Assembly: GCF_022346925.1 (NCBI RefSeq)
Contig: NZ_JAKRNJ010000008.1
Span: 1-64,000 of the forward strand
Origin: Microvirga sp. ACRRW
GTDB lineage: Bacteria; Pseudomonadota; Alphaproteobacteria; Rhizobiales; Beijerinckiaceae
Length of the DNA stretch: 64,000 nt
Direction: 5' to 3'
Part shown: one piece after another, positions 50,782 to 60,002 of the stretch
Layout of the letters: every line of letters begins with the position of its first letter
Numbering within the stretch: the stretch's first letter is position 1
Made by a program: the position numbers and the translations under genes
Notes under the pieces: model-generated
Seen by the model: only the letters and a program-made list of their open reading frames with translations
What the model was told of the DNA's origin: nothing
Databases searched by the model: none

Positions 50782-51198
50782 TCAATTCACCTTCGCCCAG
50801 GTTTGCGAGCGGCAGATGAGGCCGCCCATGACGCAGCCGGAGAGTTGCATGGCCTTGCCCTCGAAGGTCATCTTGCCCGTATAGGTCTTGCCGTCCTTGT
50901 AATTGTAGAGCTGGCCGGTGAAGCCGTTGCCGGAGGGCTGGATGTTGGAGATCATCTGGACGCCGACGAGGCTTCGGGCCTTCAGGTTGGCGTCCGGATT
51001 GTTCACGTCCTTGGCGTCGCCCTGAACGGAAATGATGGTTCCGCAATGGGCCTGGCCGCATTTGGCGATGCGCACCCTGGTTTCGCCGCTCTCGCTCAAG
51101 TAAGTGCCGCTCGGGTCCTGAGCCTGGGTTTGAGCCTGGACCTGGGCTGCCCCCGTCAGCAGGAAAAGGTCAATGGCGGCAAGGGATAGAGACTTCAT
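50782..51198 (-). CDS. DUF2147 domain secreted protein
   Basis: 138 residues. Signal peptide about 1-22 (L-F-L-L-T-G-A-A-Q-V-Q-A). The mature region D-P-S-G-T-Y ... V-R-I-A-K-C-G-Q-A-H-C-G-T-I and G-Q-L-Y-N-Y-K-D-G-K-T-Y-T-G-K-M, L-S-G-C-V-M-G-G-L-I-C-R are the DUF2147 landmarks, a beta-barrel-like periplasmic fold. Function unknown. Confidence 0.85.
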   Translation of the reverse strand: MKSLSLAAIDLFLLTGAAQVQAQTQAQDPSGTYLSESGETRVRIAKCGQAHCGTIISVQGDAKDVNNPDANLKARSLVGVQMISNIQPSGNGFTGQLYNYKDGKTYTGKMTFEGKAMQLSGCVMGGLICRSQTWAKVN

Positions 51199-51315
51199 GC
51201 TGTTCCTCCGGCTCGGTCTTCACTGGACCGATCAGGGAAAAGACTAGAGGACAAGATTCAGCTTTCCAACCCGGCGCGCTCTTTACGATAACCCTTCGCA
51301 GGGGCGAAAAGGCGC

Positions 51316-51344
51316 TTGAGAGCTAAGGGTCTCGCCGCTATAAG
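51316..51344 (+). promoter_or_regulatory. Promoter of ndk
   Basis: TTGAGA (51316-51321), 17 bp, TATAAG (51339-51344), giving a predicted start near 51351 and a 37-nt leader. Confidence 0.7.
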
Positions 51345-51387
51345 CGCCGGACTTTCCGAATTTTTCCTCTAAAAAGGGTGACCATCC

Positions 51388-51810
51388 ATGGCCATCGAGC
51401 GTACTTTCTCCATCATCAAGCCCGACGCGACCGAGCGTAACCTGACCGGCGCCGTCAACGCCGTCATCGAGAAGGCCGGCCTGCGTATCGTCGCGCAGAA
51501 GCGCATTCTGATGAGCCGCCGCGAGGCCGAGACTTTCTACGCCGTCCACAAGGAGCGCCCCTTCTTCGGTGAGCTCGTGGACTTCATGGTTTCCGCCCCG
51601 GTCGTCGTGCAGGTTCTCGAAGGCGAGAACGCCGTTCTCCGCTACCGCGAGATCATGGGCGCCACGAACCCGGAGAGCGCTGCCGAGGGCACCATCCGCA
51701 AGCTCTACGCCAAGTCCATCGGCGAGAACTCGGTGCACGGCTCCGACAGCATCGACAACGCCAAGATCGAGATCGCCCAGTTCTTCTCGGGCAACGAGAT
51801 CGTCGGCTAA
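51388..51810 (+). CDS. ndk: Nucleoside diphosphate kinase
   Basis: 140 residues, the standard length. [14 protein letters not shown] at the start binds nucleotide; the phosphorylated active-site His is in N-S-V-H-G-S-D-S (about 117). It equalises NTP pools. Own promoter and a strong terminator make it a single-gene unit. Confidence 0.97.
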   Translation: MAIERTFSIIKPDATERNLTGAVNAVIEKAGLRIVAQKRILMSRREAETFYAVHKERPFFGELVDFMVSAPVVVQVLEGENAVLRYREIMGATNPESAAEGTIRKLYAKSIGENSVHGSDSIDNAKIEIAQFFSGNEIVG

Positions 51811-51841
51811 GCCTCATCAGGCTTTCCGAACGGAATGATCA

Positions 51842-51868
51842 GGCCGCCTTCAGGGCGGCCTTTTCTTT
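51842..51868 (+). terminator. Intrinsic terminator of ndk
   Basis: Arms GGCCGCC and GGCGGCC with a 5-nt loop, then TTTTCTTT. Confidence 0.92.
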
Positions 51869-51898
51869 GGCCTCCCGCTCCGTCATGATGCGCCCGCC

Positions 51899-54052
51899 AT
51901 GAACCAAGCTCCCCGCATCGACCGCCGCTCGTCCATCTGCCCGCACGATTGCCCCTCGGCCTGCTCCCTCGATGTGGAGGTTGTCGGGGCTAAGAGCATC
52001 GGGCGCGTGCATGGGGCGAAGACCAACAGTTACACGGCGGGCGTGATCTGCGCGAAGGTGGCGCGCTATGCGGAGCGCATTCATCATCCCGAGCGGCTGC
52101 TCTACCCGATGAAGCGCACCGGCCCGAAAGGATCGGGCCAGTTCGAGCGGATTTCCTGGGACCAGGCGCTCGACATCGTGGCAAAGGCCTTCCTGAAGGC
52201 CGAGGATGAATTCGGCTCGCAATCGGTCTGGCCCTATTACTATGCGGGCACCATGGGCCTCGTGATGCGCGACGGCATCAACCGCCTGCGCCACGTCAAA
52301 AAGTATTCCGGCCAGTATTCCACAATCTGCACGCCCATGGGCTGGACCGGCTATGTGGCGGGCACCGGCAAGCTCGCGGGTTCCGATCCGCGTGAGATGG
52401 CGGTTTCCGATTGCGTGGTGATCTGGGGCACCAACCCGGTTCACACGCAGGTCAACGTGATGACCCACGCCATGCGCGCGCGCAAAGAGCGCGGCGCGAA
52501 GATCGTCGCCGTCGACATCTACATGAACGCCACCATGAAGCAGGCCGACATGGCGCTGCTCGTGAAGCCCGGCACCGACGGCGCGCTTGCCTGCGCCGTG
52601 ATGCACGTGCTCTTCCGCGATGGCTATGCGGACTGGGATTATCTGGAGCGCTACACCGATCATCCGCGCGCGCTGGAAGCGCATCTCAAAACCCGGGATC
52701 CGGCATGGGCCTCCGCCATCACCGGTTTGCCGGTGGAGGAGATCGAGGCCTTTGCGAAACTCATCGGCACCACCAAGCGCACGTTCTTCCGCCTCGGCTA
52801 CGGCTTCGGGCGCCAGCGCAACGGCGCGGTCAACATGCATGCCGCTGCCTGCATTCCTGCTGTGACGGGTGCATGGCGGCATGAGGGCGGCGGTGCGTTT
52901 CATTCCAACAGCGGCATCTTCAAATGGAACAAGGCGCTGATTGAAGGGCACGAGGCCATCGACCGCTCGATCCGGCTGCTCGACCAATCGCAGATCGGGC
53001 GCGTGCTCACAGGCGATGCCGAGGCTCTCTATAACGGCCCGCCGATCAAGGCGATGCTGATCCAGAACACGAACCCGGTTTCGGTCGCGCCGGAACAGGA
53101 GCTGGTGAAACAAGGCTTCGCTCGCGAGGACCTGTTCGTCTGCGTGCACGAGCAGTTCATGACCGAGACGGCGATGATGGCCGATATCGTTCTGCCCGCG
53201 ACCATGTTCATGGAACACGACGATCTCTATTCCGGCGGCGGGCATCAGCACTTCCAGATCGGGCCGAAGCTCGTCGATGCACCGGGCGAGTGCTGGTCGA
53301 ACCACGAAGTCACGCGGGCCCTCGCCAAGCGCATCGGCGCGGAGCATCGCGCGTTCGACATGGAGCCGCGCGAGATCATCGACTGGACCTTGCGCAATTC
53401 AGGTTGGGGTTCCATCGAGGAGCTGGAGGCCGCCGTGCACAAGGATGTGCAGCCGCCTTTCGAGGAAGCGCATTACCTGAAAGGTTTCGGGTACCCCGAC
53501 GGCAAGTTCCGCTTCAAGCCGGATTGGACCTCCGTGCCGTCCTACAACAACGGCCCGATGGGGCCGTATAATGACATGCCGGAATTTCCGGATCATTGGG
53601 GCGTCATCGAAGCGGCAACGGAGGAATATCCGTTCCGTCTCGCAACAAGTCCGGCGCGCAGCTTTCTCAATTCCACCTTCACCGAGACGCCCGGTTCCGT
53701 TGCCAAGGAAGGCAGGCCCGAGGTGATGATCCATCCGCTCGACGCTGAGCGGCAGGATATTGCCGACGGCGATTGGGTGAAGCTCAGGAACCATCGCGGC
53801 GAGGTGTACCTGCGCGCGCGCCTGTTCGAGGGCGTGCGGCGCGGCGTTCTGATCGCGGAAGGCATCTGGCCCAACAAGGCTCATCCACAGGGGCGGGGCA
53901 TCAACACTCTCACCGGCGGCGATCAGGTTGCTCCCTATGGGGGTGCTGCCTTCCACGACAACCGCGTGGCGCTGGAGAAGGTGAATGGCGATCTGGCGGT
54001 GGAGACGCCACTCGCCACATTGCGCGAGAGAACCGAGCCGATTGTTGTCTAA
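51899..54052 (+). CDS. Molybdopterin-dependent oxidoreductase (formate-dehydrogenase/BisC-like large subunit)
   Basis: 717 residues. An N-terminal [4Fe-4S] motif C14-x3-C18-x3-C22 ... C51 precedes the molybdopterin-binding domains (S-W-D-Q-A-L-D, W-G-T-N-P-V-H-T-Q, G-G-A-F-H-S-N-S, N-T-N-P) and a C-terminal molydopterin dinucleotide-binding domain with L-A-T-S-P-A-R-S-F-L-N-S-T-F. The catalytic metal ligand is not identifiable by eye. No small subunit or fdhD-like chaperone adjoins it, so it may work with a partner encoded elsewhere. Start by position; no strong ribosome site before the ATG. Confidence 0.85.
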   Translation: MNQAPRIDRRSSICPHDCPSACSLDVEVVGAKSIGRVHGAKTNSYTAGVICAKVARYAERIHHPERLLYPMKRTGPKGSGQFERISWDQALDIVAKAFLKAEDEFGSQSVWPYYYAGTMGLVMRDGINRLRHVKKYSGQYSTICTPMGWTGYVAGTGKLAGSDPREMAVSDCVVIWGTNPVHTQVNVMTHAMRARKERGAKIVAVDIYMNATMKQADMALLVKPGTDGALACAVMHVLFRDGYADWDYLERYTDHPRALEAHLKTRDPAWASAITGLPVEEIEAFAKLIGTTKRTFFRLGYGFGRQRNGAVNMHAAACIPAVTGAWRHEGGGAFHSNSGIFKWNKALIEGHEAIDRSIRLLDQSQIGRVLTGDAEALYNGPPIKAMLIQNTNPVSVAPEQELVKQGFAREDLFVCVHEQFMTETAMMADIVLPATMFMEHDDLYSGGGHQHFQIGPKLVDAPGECWSNHEVTRALAKRIGAEHRAFDMEPREIIDWTLRNSGWGSIEELEAAVHKDVQPPFEEAHYLKGFGYPDGKFRFKPDWTSVPSYNNGPMGPYNDMPEFPDHWGVIEAATEEYPFRLATSPARSFLNSTFTETPGSVAKEGRPEVMIHPLDAERQDIADGDWVKLRNHRGEVYLRARLFEGVRRGVLIAEGIWPNKAHPQGRGINTLTGGDQVAPYGGAAFHDNRVALEKVNGDLAVETPLATLRERTEPIVV

Positions 54053-54143
54053 GTCTTAAGCCTATTTTCGCGTAAGCCTTGATCCTGCCGGGCCGAGCCT
54101 ATTCTTAAGCTCCGACGTGAATATTGTTCCTGGGGAGCCTTCC

Positions 54144-54506
54144 ATGATCTCGACCTTTCGCGCGCTGCTCACCGTTGCAGCGCTGACATTCAGCGCCACG
54201 GCAGCCCTTGCCGCCGCGTCCAACACACCGACCCTCTATACGCCCGACCCGGCTCTGAAGACCGCGACCATGGCCGATCTGCGGGCCCGCGTGAGCCAGG
54301 CCTGCTCCATCACCCAGGCCAAGATGCAGAACGTGGCGGAAAGCTCCTTGAGCGGCAAGTGCGGCTGCTATGCGGGCCGCACCATGCGCTCGCTCAGCGC
54401 CGATGAGGTGCAGGCCTATCGCGACACGGGCGTGTTCAACGACAGCGCTCGCGAGAAGGCCCTCGCTGCCATCGATGCCTGCAAGCTGCAACGCCCGCAG
54501 CTGTAA
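54144..54506 (+). CDS. Small secreted hypothetical protein
   Basis: 120 residues; signal peptide about 1-27 (L-L-T-V-A-A-L-T-F-S-A-T-A-A-L-A-A-A-S). The mature chain has cysteines in Q-A-C-S-I-T, K-C-G-C-Y-A and D-A-C-K-L, and a helical tail. ATG 54144 has GGGGAG 7 bp upstream. No family recognised. Confidence 0.7.
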   Translation: MISTFRALLTVAALTFSATAALAAASNTPTLYTPDPALKTATMADLRARVSQACSITQAKMQNVAESSLSGKCGCYAGRTMRSLSADEVQAYRDTGVFNDSAREKALAAIDACKLQRPQL

Positions 54507-54517
54507 GCAAGAATAGC

Positions 54518-54615
54518 GTCATCCCGGACGGCGCAGCCGATCCGGGATCGTCGGCAGGATATAGCGCTATACTCGTCTTGCGATCCCGGGTTCTGCTGCG
54601 CAGCCCCGGGATGAC
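54518..54615. repeat. Intergenic palindromic repeat, GTCATCCCGG family
   Basis: Starts GTCATCCCGGACGGCGCAG and ends CAGCCCCGGGATGAC, with inner GATCCGGGATCG and GCGATCCCGGG halves. Situated between a secreted-protein gene and purN. Confidence 0.8.
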
Positions 54616-54636
54616 GTGTTTCAGGGATGACGCGTT

Positions 54637-55281
54637 TCAGGAAGGCGAGCGCAACGCGCCTTCGCTGTTCCAGCCTTTCGAGAACACCACGCGGCTGCCT
54701 TCAAGCCGCGCGCTGCCGTCGCTGATCATGCGCAAAGCCTGCGGGTAGAGCAGGTGTTCCTGCACGAGGATGCGCGCGGCGAGGCTCTCTTCCGTATCAT
54801 TGGGGATCACCGGCACGGCGGCCTGGGCGATGATCGGGCCAGCATCAAGTTCCGGCACCACGAAATGCACCGTGCAGCCGTGAATGAGCACGCCTTCCTC
54901 AAGCACGCGGCGATGCGTGTGCACGCCACGGAACAGCGGCAGCAGGGATGGGTGGATGTTGATCATCCGGCCCGCCCAGCGCTCTACGAACCAATCGGTA
55001 AGCACGCGCATGAATCCGGCGAGGCAAATGAACTCGATGTTGTGCTGTTCAAGCACCGCATCCATCGCCTGTTCGAAATCCTCGCGGGTCGGATGCTCCT
55101 TGTGGTCGATGATCGCCGTCGCGATGCCAGCGGCTTTGGCGCGTTCCAGCCCGCCTGCATCGGGGCGGTTCGAGAGAACGAGGGCGATCTCGGCGGGAAA
55201 TCCCGGCGCGGCCGCGGCCTCGATCAGCGAGACCATGTTGGACCCGCGCCCGGAAATCAGAACGGCGACGCGGCGTGTCAT
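54637..55281 (-). CDS. purN: Phosphoribosylglycinamide formyltransferase
   Basis: 214 residues. V-L-I-S-G-R-G-S-N (7-15) binds the substrate phosphate; the catalytic segment N-I-H-P-S-L-L-P (about 109-116, Asn/His) and D-A-G-P-I-I (about 148) match PurN. It uses 10-formyl-THF in purine synthesis. Its ATG shares one base with the purM stop, so the two are coupled. Confidence 0.95.
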   Translation of the reverse strand: MTRRVAVLISGRGSNMVSLIEAAAAPGFPAEIALVLSNRPDAGGLERAKAAGIATAIIDHKEHPTREDFEQAMDAVLEQHNIEFICLAGFMRVLTDWFVERWAGRMINIHPSLLPLFRGVHTHRRVLEEGVLIHGCTVHFVVPELDAGPIIAQAAVPVIPNDTEESLAARILVQEHLLYPQALRMISDGSARLEGSRVVFSKGWNSEGALRSPS

Positions 55282-56357
55282 CAGAGCTTCAGCGAACCGG
55301 ACGTCTGCACGGGCTCACCGCTTGTGTGAGCGATGGTCTCGCCGATACGGACCGGGCTCTCGCCCGCCTGGCGCAGGCGCTCGATCACCGCGTCCGCCTT
55401 GTCGGCGGATGCGACCACGATCATGCCGATGCCGCAGTTGAAGGTGCGCAGCATCTCCGCTTCCGCCACGCCGCCGGTCTTGGCGAGCCAGCCGAACACG
55501 GGCGGGGCATCGATGGCGTTCAGATCGAGGCGCACGCCGACACCGTCGGGCAGCACGCGCGGAATGTTGTCGGGGAAGCCGCCGCCGGTGATGTGGCAGA
55601 GCGCGTTGATGCCGTCGCCGCCCTTCAGCGCCTGGAGCAGAGCCTTCACGTAGATGCGGGTCGGCTCGAGAAGCGCCTGGGCCAGCGTCTTACCGGAAGC
55701 AAACGGTGCGGGCGCATCCCAGCTGAGGCCGGAATGCTCCACGATGCGGCGCACCAGCGAGAAGCCGTTGGAGTGGACGCCGGAGGAGGGCAGGCCGATC
55801 AGCACGTCGCCCACCTTCACGTCTTTGGGGAGCAGCGTGCCGCGCTCGGCCGCACCCACCGCGAAGCCCGCGAGGTCGTAATCGCCTTTGGCGTAGAGGC
55901 CCGGCATTTCCGCCGTCTCGCCGCCGATCAGCGCGCAGCCCGCCTGGAGGCAACCCTCGGCGATGCCCTTGACGATGTGGACGCCGACCTCGGGGGAGAG
56001 CTTTCCGGTGGCGAAATAGTCGAGGAAGAAGAGGGGCTCCGCGCCCTGCACGATGATGTCGTTCACGCACATGGCCACGAGGTCGATGCCGATCGTGTCA
56101 TGGATGCCTGTATCGATGGCGATCTTCACCTTGGTGCCCACGCCGTCATTGGCGGCGACCAGGATGGGGTCCTTGAAGCCTGCGGCCTTCAGGTCGAAGA
56201 GGCCGCCGAAGCCGCCGATCTCCGCATCCGCGCCGGGGCGGCGGGTGGAGCGCACCAGGGGCTTGATCTGGTCGACCATGGCATTGCCCGCGTCGATGTC
56301 GACGCCCGCTTGGGCATAGGTCAGGCCGTTCGTCTGCTTCTCGGACTTCTCGGTCAT
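55281..56357 (-). CDS. purM: Phosphoribosylformylglycinamidine cyclo-ligase
   Basis: 358 residues from ATG 56357. The start [13 protein letters not shown] (about 9-21), the ATP-binding A-N-D-G-V-G-T-K (about 64-71), G-G-E-T-A-E-M-P-G and [11 protein letters not shown] are typical. Catalyses ring closure to AIR. GGGGA precedes ATG 56357; an upstream ATG at 56411 would give a poor extension. purM-purN is a common arrangement. Confidence 0.95.
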   Translation of the reverse strand: MTEKSEKQTNGLTYAQAGVDIDAGNAMVDQIKPLVRSTRRPGADAEIGGFGGLFDLKAAGFKDPILVAANDGVGTKVKIAIDTGIHDTIGIDLVAMCVNDIIVQGAEPLFFLDYFATGKLSPEVGVHIVKGIAEGCLQAGCALIGGETAEMPGLYAKGDYDLAGFAVGAAERGTLLPKDVKVGDVLIGLPSSGVHSNGFSLVRRIVEHSGLSWDAPAPFASGKTLAQALLEPTRIYVKALLQALKGGDGINALCHITGGGFPDNIPRVLPDGVGVRLDLNAIDAPPVFGWLAKTGGVAEAEMLRTFNCGIGMIVVASADKADAVIERLRQAGESPVRIGETIAHTSGEPVQTSGSLKL

Positions 56358-56456
56358 GGGCACATCCCCGTGTTGGCTCAGGGGAGTAAGGCGAGAGAGG
56401 GCCGGAAGCAAGGGGGAGGCGGCACTTTGAGAGCCGGTATGAGGCTCAAAATGAAA

Positions 56457-56483
56457 CAGGAGCCGGTGAGGTACCGGCTCCTG
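56457..56483 (-). terminator. Terminator of the methyltransferase operon
   Basis: 11-bp arms (CAGGAGCCGGT) with a 5-nt loop; leftward followed by TTTCATTTTG. It is 30 bp after the methyltransferase stop. Confidence 0.75.
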
Positions 56484-56513
56484 TGCAGTGAGAGATTTGC
56501 GCTTGCTTGAGGC

Positions 56514-57926
56514 TTATTTGGGCTCGCAGAAATAGATCCTGCGGTGGCCGCCCTTCAGGTCCTGGCTCTCGATGATCCGGAAGCGGGCGTTCAGCTCACG
56601 CTCGAAAGCATCCATGTTGTAGTCAGGATACTTTTCTTTCTTGTTCAGAAGCAGCTTCTGCACCATCTCGTCGGGCCGGTCCACGAACTCGATCACGAGC
56701 TTCGCGTCAAGCGAGCGCAGCCATTCCAGGAAGAGCGGAATCGGCACATTGGCCGAGAGGCTGATGTGGTGGATCAGCGCCAGGCAGACCACGAAATCGG
56801 GGCTGTTGCGGTCGGTGAAGCCCAGGCGCTCCGTGCCCGCCCATCCCTGGTTCGGGGAAGGGTTGGCGAGGTTCATGTAGAGCGGTAGGATCTTGCCAGC
56901 GGCGTTGCCCTTCTCACCGAGATAGAGCTTCTCCACCGCATCGTGGTCGCCGTCGACGGTGATCACCCGGTCGGAATATTCCGCGCAGATCTTCGAGAAG
57001 GTGCCCGTGTTGCCGCCGATGTCCCAAGCGGTGCCCCAATGGCTGGTTTTCGCGGCATTGCGGACAAAGGCGAGCTTCGCCTCGAAGGCCTGCTGCTCGT
57101 AGGAATGGGTGTTGGCGTATTCCGACCATTCCGTGTGCCGGATGGGGGATTGCAGTGACTGCACGAGCCGCTTCATGCTCTGCACGAGACCCAGCACCAT
57201 GGCGTCGGACTGCTTGAGGCTGTCGCGCTTCTTGGCGGGAGCCCGGTCCTTCTCGCTGCTCTCGACGCGGCCTTCGATCATGGCCGGAACCGTGATGTGG
57301 CTGGTTACGCCCTTCTTGAACCGCTTCGTGCCCTTGAAGTAGCGCGAGGCCTCGCTGGGGGTGAGGCCGTCCAGGTTGGAGCGCAGCACGGGCTGGAAGT
57401 CGAGGCCGAGATGGGCCTTGAGCATCAGCGGGTAGAGGAAGAGCATGCAGAACTGACGGTAGGCAGCCCAATGCTCGCCCTGCTCGCGGGGCTCGAAGGA
57501 GGGGATGTCGATGAAGACGGGCTTCGCGCCGACGAACTGGATGTTGAACGGCGTCGAATCCTTGATCGTCCAGCCTTCCTTGATGCCGCTCTCCAGAAGG
57601 TCGAGCTGCAGCAGGGCAGCGTCCTTCAGCATGGAGAAGGTCCACTCATAAGGGTAGGAGATCAGGGGCACGCGCTCGTGCGCCAGAACGCCCGCCCAGC
57701 CCTGGGCGAGGATGCCCTTGGCCGCTTCGTCTGCCGGATCGGCGAGAGTTGTCCGGACAATGAGGCCGCGCTCCACGTAATCCTTGAAGAAGGCGGATTG
57801 CTCGAGGGCCTTGAAGTTCTCGAGCGCAGCGCTCGTCACGCCACGAAGGATACGCCCTTCATGCTCGTAAACGCGGTTGGCGGGATCGCGGAACGATCCG
57901 TTGATCGGGAGCGCAACGTGCTTCAT
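56514..57926 (-). CDS. SAM-dependent methyltransferase, NoeA-like
   Basis: 470 residues. The N-terminal half (to about 260) is a conserved region without clear membrane helices, containing P-Y-E-W-T-F-S-M-L-K and S-T-P-F-N-I-Q-F (about 120-145), kinase-like in places. The C-terminal half is a class I methyltransferase with motif I A-W-D-I-G-G-N-T-G-T-F (about 297-307) and I-T-V-D-G-D-H-D (about 321). It resembles NoeA-type proteins involved in surface or Nod-factor modification. The ATG overlaps the stop of the small membrane protein by 4 bp, and the sulfatase gene lies just upstream, so all three are co-translated. Substrate unknown. Confidence 0.8.
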   Translation of the reverse strand: MKHVALPINGSFRDPANRVYEHEGRILRGVTSAALENFKALEQSAFFKDYVERGLIVRTTLADPADEAAKGILAQGWAGVLAHERVPLISYPYEWTFSMLKDAALLQLDLLESGIKEGWTIKDSTPFNIQFVGAKPVFIDIPSFEPREQGEHWAAYRQFCMLFLYPLMLKAHLGLDFQPVLRSNLDGLTPSEASRYFKGTKRFKKGVTSHITVPAMIEGRVESSEKDRAPAKKRDSLKQSDAMVLGLVQSMKRLVQSLQSPIRHTEWSEYANTHSYEQQAFEAKLAFVRNAAKTSHWGTAWDIGGNTGTFSKICAEYSDRVITVDGDHDAVEKLYLGEKGNAAGKILPLYMNLANPSPNQGWAGTERLGFTDRNSPDFVVCLALIHHISLSANVPIPLFLEWLRSLDAKLVIEFVDRPDEMVQKLLLNKKEKYPDYNMDAFERELNARFRIIESQDLKGGHRRIYFCEPK

Positions 57927-58144
57927 TGAATGTCACCGGCCTTCTTATCTTTCTTGAAGAAGTTTTTGACCTTAGCGACGTAGAGGCGGGCCGTATAGCC
58001 GACAGCCGCAAATGCGCCGAGGATAGCGGTGACGATGATGCTGGCGGAGCCGGGATCGACATAAGCCTGCGCCGACTGGGCCTGCGCGACCAGAAGAATG
58101 CCGGCCAGAACGGCCAGATGCCGGTGTGTTTTATTCATAGACAT
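57923..58144 (-). CDS. Small YVDPGS-motif membrane protein (copy 1)
   Basis: 73 residues. Signal-like helix M-S-M-N-K-T-H-R-H-L-A-V-L-A-G-I-L-L-V-A-Q-A-Q-S-A-Q-A is followed by A-Y-V-D-P-G-S-A-S-I-I-V-T, a second helix (I-I-V-T-A-I-L-G-A-F-A-A-V-G-Y) and a basic tail (K-V-K-N-F-F-K-K-D-K-K). Small proteins of this kind are known next to membrane sulfatase-fold genes; a role as enzyme partner is inference. The start overlaps the sulfatase stop by 14 bp and the stop overlaps the methyltransferase start by 4 bp. An almost identical copy is at 60003. Confidence 0.82.
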   Translation of the reverse strand: MSMNKTHRHLAVLAGILLVAQAQSAQAYVDPGSASIIVTAILGAFAAVGYTARLYVAKVKNFFKKDKKAGDIQ

Positions 58145-59630
58145 AGTCCTCAAACCTCTCGTACGTCTTGACTTGTGGAGGGGGGATGACGCCGAAGTCG
58201 ACTTCGTTGATGAAGGGGCTCTCGCCGCCTGCGAGGCACCGGACCAGGCTGGCCACGATCCTCCCATTGGTCTGGAAACGCTGCCCTTCGGGCGGCGTCA
58301 GGTAAGGCTCGCATTGTTCTGCGTTGATCACGGCTCCCAGAGTGCCATGGCGATCTTGCACGAAGAATTCCTTGTCCTTGGCGAACGAAATTTTGCGGGA
58401 TACCCAGGTCCCATGATCGCCATAGATGAAAACGATCGCAGTTGGATCGGATTTCCGGATTTCGGTGAGCATCCTGTCCATCGCTTTCGCCGCGATATCC
58501 GAGCGCTGCTCGAAATAAGCTCTGTAATTGGCATGATCCTTCACTGAACCTGCGAATACAGACAGCGTGTGGCTCGGATAAAGGACGTGCTGCATATAGA
58601 AGTGAGGGCCTGAATTCCTGTCTCTCGCAATGGTCTCGATCAAGTTGTAGGTGTAGTCGAGAAAAGAGAGGTCATTGCCGCCGGTCGTGGGGCCGTCGGA
58701 TTCCTTAAGGTCGCGGATCGAGCAGTAGCCGAAGAAACCGTAGCGACGCGCATCGTCCGTGAGGAAGCGGCAGGCCGAATAGGGGCGATAGAGATTATAG
58801 CTCGTCAGGTATTTTCCCTTGGATGGTCCGAAGAAGCCGCTCTCAAAGGTGAAGTGGGTCGTGTAGCCGTTGGCCGCGAGAATATGACGAAGTGCGCTCG
58901 GGGCTGCGCCTGTTATGGCTTGGGTGGTGTGCGGTTCTTCAAGGACCGTAGGACCCATGTTGAGAACATTCGCAAGTGAACGCTTCGTCGGAACGGCATC
59001 CGCGAAATTGTTTCGGATGAAGTTGGCTTTGTGCTTCTTCAAAACGCCAATGTAAGGCGGGCTCGGAACGCCGAGGAATTTGATCGCCAGGCTCTCCGGA
59101 ACCATCGCGTCGAAGGACAGGAAATAGAGGTTCGGCTTGCTCTTGAATTCTACGGTTTTGATGTTGGCCGGCACGGTCTGCTCAGTGTCCTCCTCGCCGG
59201 CAAGCAGCGACAAGGACGAGATGCCGATAAACAGGGCAACCACCACCGGCGCCCCGAGAACGAGCCATCGTCTCATCGAGCCGGCGCGAAGCACGATATC
59301 GAAGATCACCCAGTAGAGAGCCAGGATCGCGGCGCAGATGCCGATCTGCGCCCACACGCTCATCGCCCCAATATCTGCGCTAAGCACGATATAGAGCAAA
59401 TAGGTGTTGATCAAAGCAAACGCTGGGAAAACGATCCGAACGACACCTTTTGCAAAGATCAGGACCGTCGTTTGCGCCGCCAGGACGAGAGTTGTAAGGC
59501 CGATAGTAAGGAGAATATCGGATCTGGATACTTCTGCATGGGTGTTCAGGAGGGCATTGAACAACCAGAAGTATGAGATAGACGCTAAAAGAACAGGGGA
59601 AATCAGGCGCTGATTTATGCCCTTGCTCAT
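58131..59630 (-). CDS. Membrane sulfatase-fold hydrolase/transferase (copy 1)
   Basis: 499 residues from ATG 59630. Five N-terminal membrane helices (to about 155) and a periplasmic alkaline-phosphatase-superfamily domain: N-L-Y-F-L-S-F-D-A-M-V-P (about 165-176, metal Asp), T-K-R-S-L-A-N-V (about 214, position of the nucleophile Thr/Ser), and Y-G-D-H-G (about 403-407, metal Asp/His). The layout resembles phosphoglycerol or phosphoethanolamine transferases acting on surface polymers. It heads a sulfatase/small-protein/methyltransferase operon. A paralogue is at 60199. Confidence 0.82.
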   Translation of the reverse strand: MSKGINQRLISPVLLASISYFWLFNALLNTHAEVSRSDILLTIGLTTLVLAAQTTVLIFAKGVVRIVFPAFALINTYLLYIVLSADIGAMSVWAQIGICAAILALYWVIFDIVLRAGSMRRWLVLGAPVVVALFIGISSLSLLAGEEDTEQTVPANIKTVEFKSKPNLYFLSFDAMVPESLAIKFLGVPSPPYIGVLKKHKANFIRNNFADAVPTKRSLANVLNMGPTVLEEPHTTQAITGAAPSALRHILAANGYTTHFTFESGFFGPSKGKYLTSYNLYRPYSACRFLTDDARRYGFFGYCSIRDLKESDGPTTGGNDLSFLDYTYNLIETIARDRNSGPHFYMQHVLYPSHTLSVFAGSVKDHANYRAYFEQRSDIAAKAMDRMLTEIRKSDPTAIVFIYGDHGTWVSRKISFAKDKEFFVQDRHGTLGAVINAEQCEPYLTPPEGQRFQTNGRIVASLVRCLAGGESPFINEVDFGVIPPPQVKTYERFEDYVYE

Positions 59631-59839
59631 AATCTGTCGCCTGAACATATTGTGCGCCCCAAAATCGGCGCGCATCTTGCGGATGGCGTCTGGTGTGTCA
59701 AGCAAAATGCCAATGTTGTTGCATGCAACGCCGAGAAATGAATGATTTCAAGGCTCTGCGCCATCGAGGCGGTGCTTTGTCGGCTAAGTCCGAGCGGAGT
59801 AAAAGAGCCAGCTTATCAATGCGTTATGGCGCCAAGCTT

Positions 59840-60000
59840 GAGGGCTCGGCAAGCTCTCCATGCGTCAGAACGTCCTTCGGGTCCGCTGGCGGAATCCCAA
59901 GGCGAAGCAGGCGATGAGGTTGCGCTCCACATATTCCGAGAATCAGTGGGCGGGGTCGCTGGCCGATCCGATGATCGGGAGCGCAACGTGCTTCTTCGAT
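59840..60000 (-). pseudogene. Decayed 5' fragment of the NoeA-like methyltransferase gene
   Basis: On the minus strand, immediately after small-protein copy 2, the sequence AAGCACGTTGCGCTCCCGAT matches the start of the intact methyltransferase gene (57926), but its ATG has become AAG. A stop codon interrupts the frame after about 15 codons (D-P-A-H-stop), and about 100 bp are missing before a second matching block (T-A-T-G-T-G-G-A-G-C-G-C). This is what is left of a third gene after tandem duplication of the trio. Confidence 0.75.
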
Positions 60001-60002
60001 CG

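Noticed and set aside
51839-53347. Long minus-strand frame (502 residues) inside the molybdopterin oxidoreductase gene
   Set aside because: It is antisense to a gene with clear cofactor motifs. Its composition is rich in Arg, His and Ala, as is typical of frame shadows in high-GC DNA.
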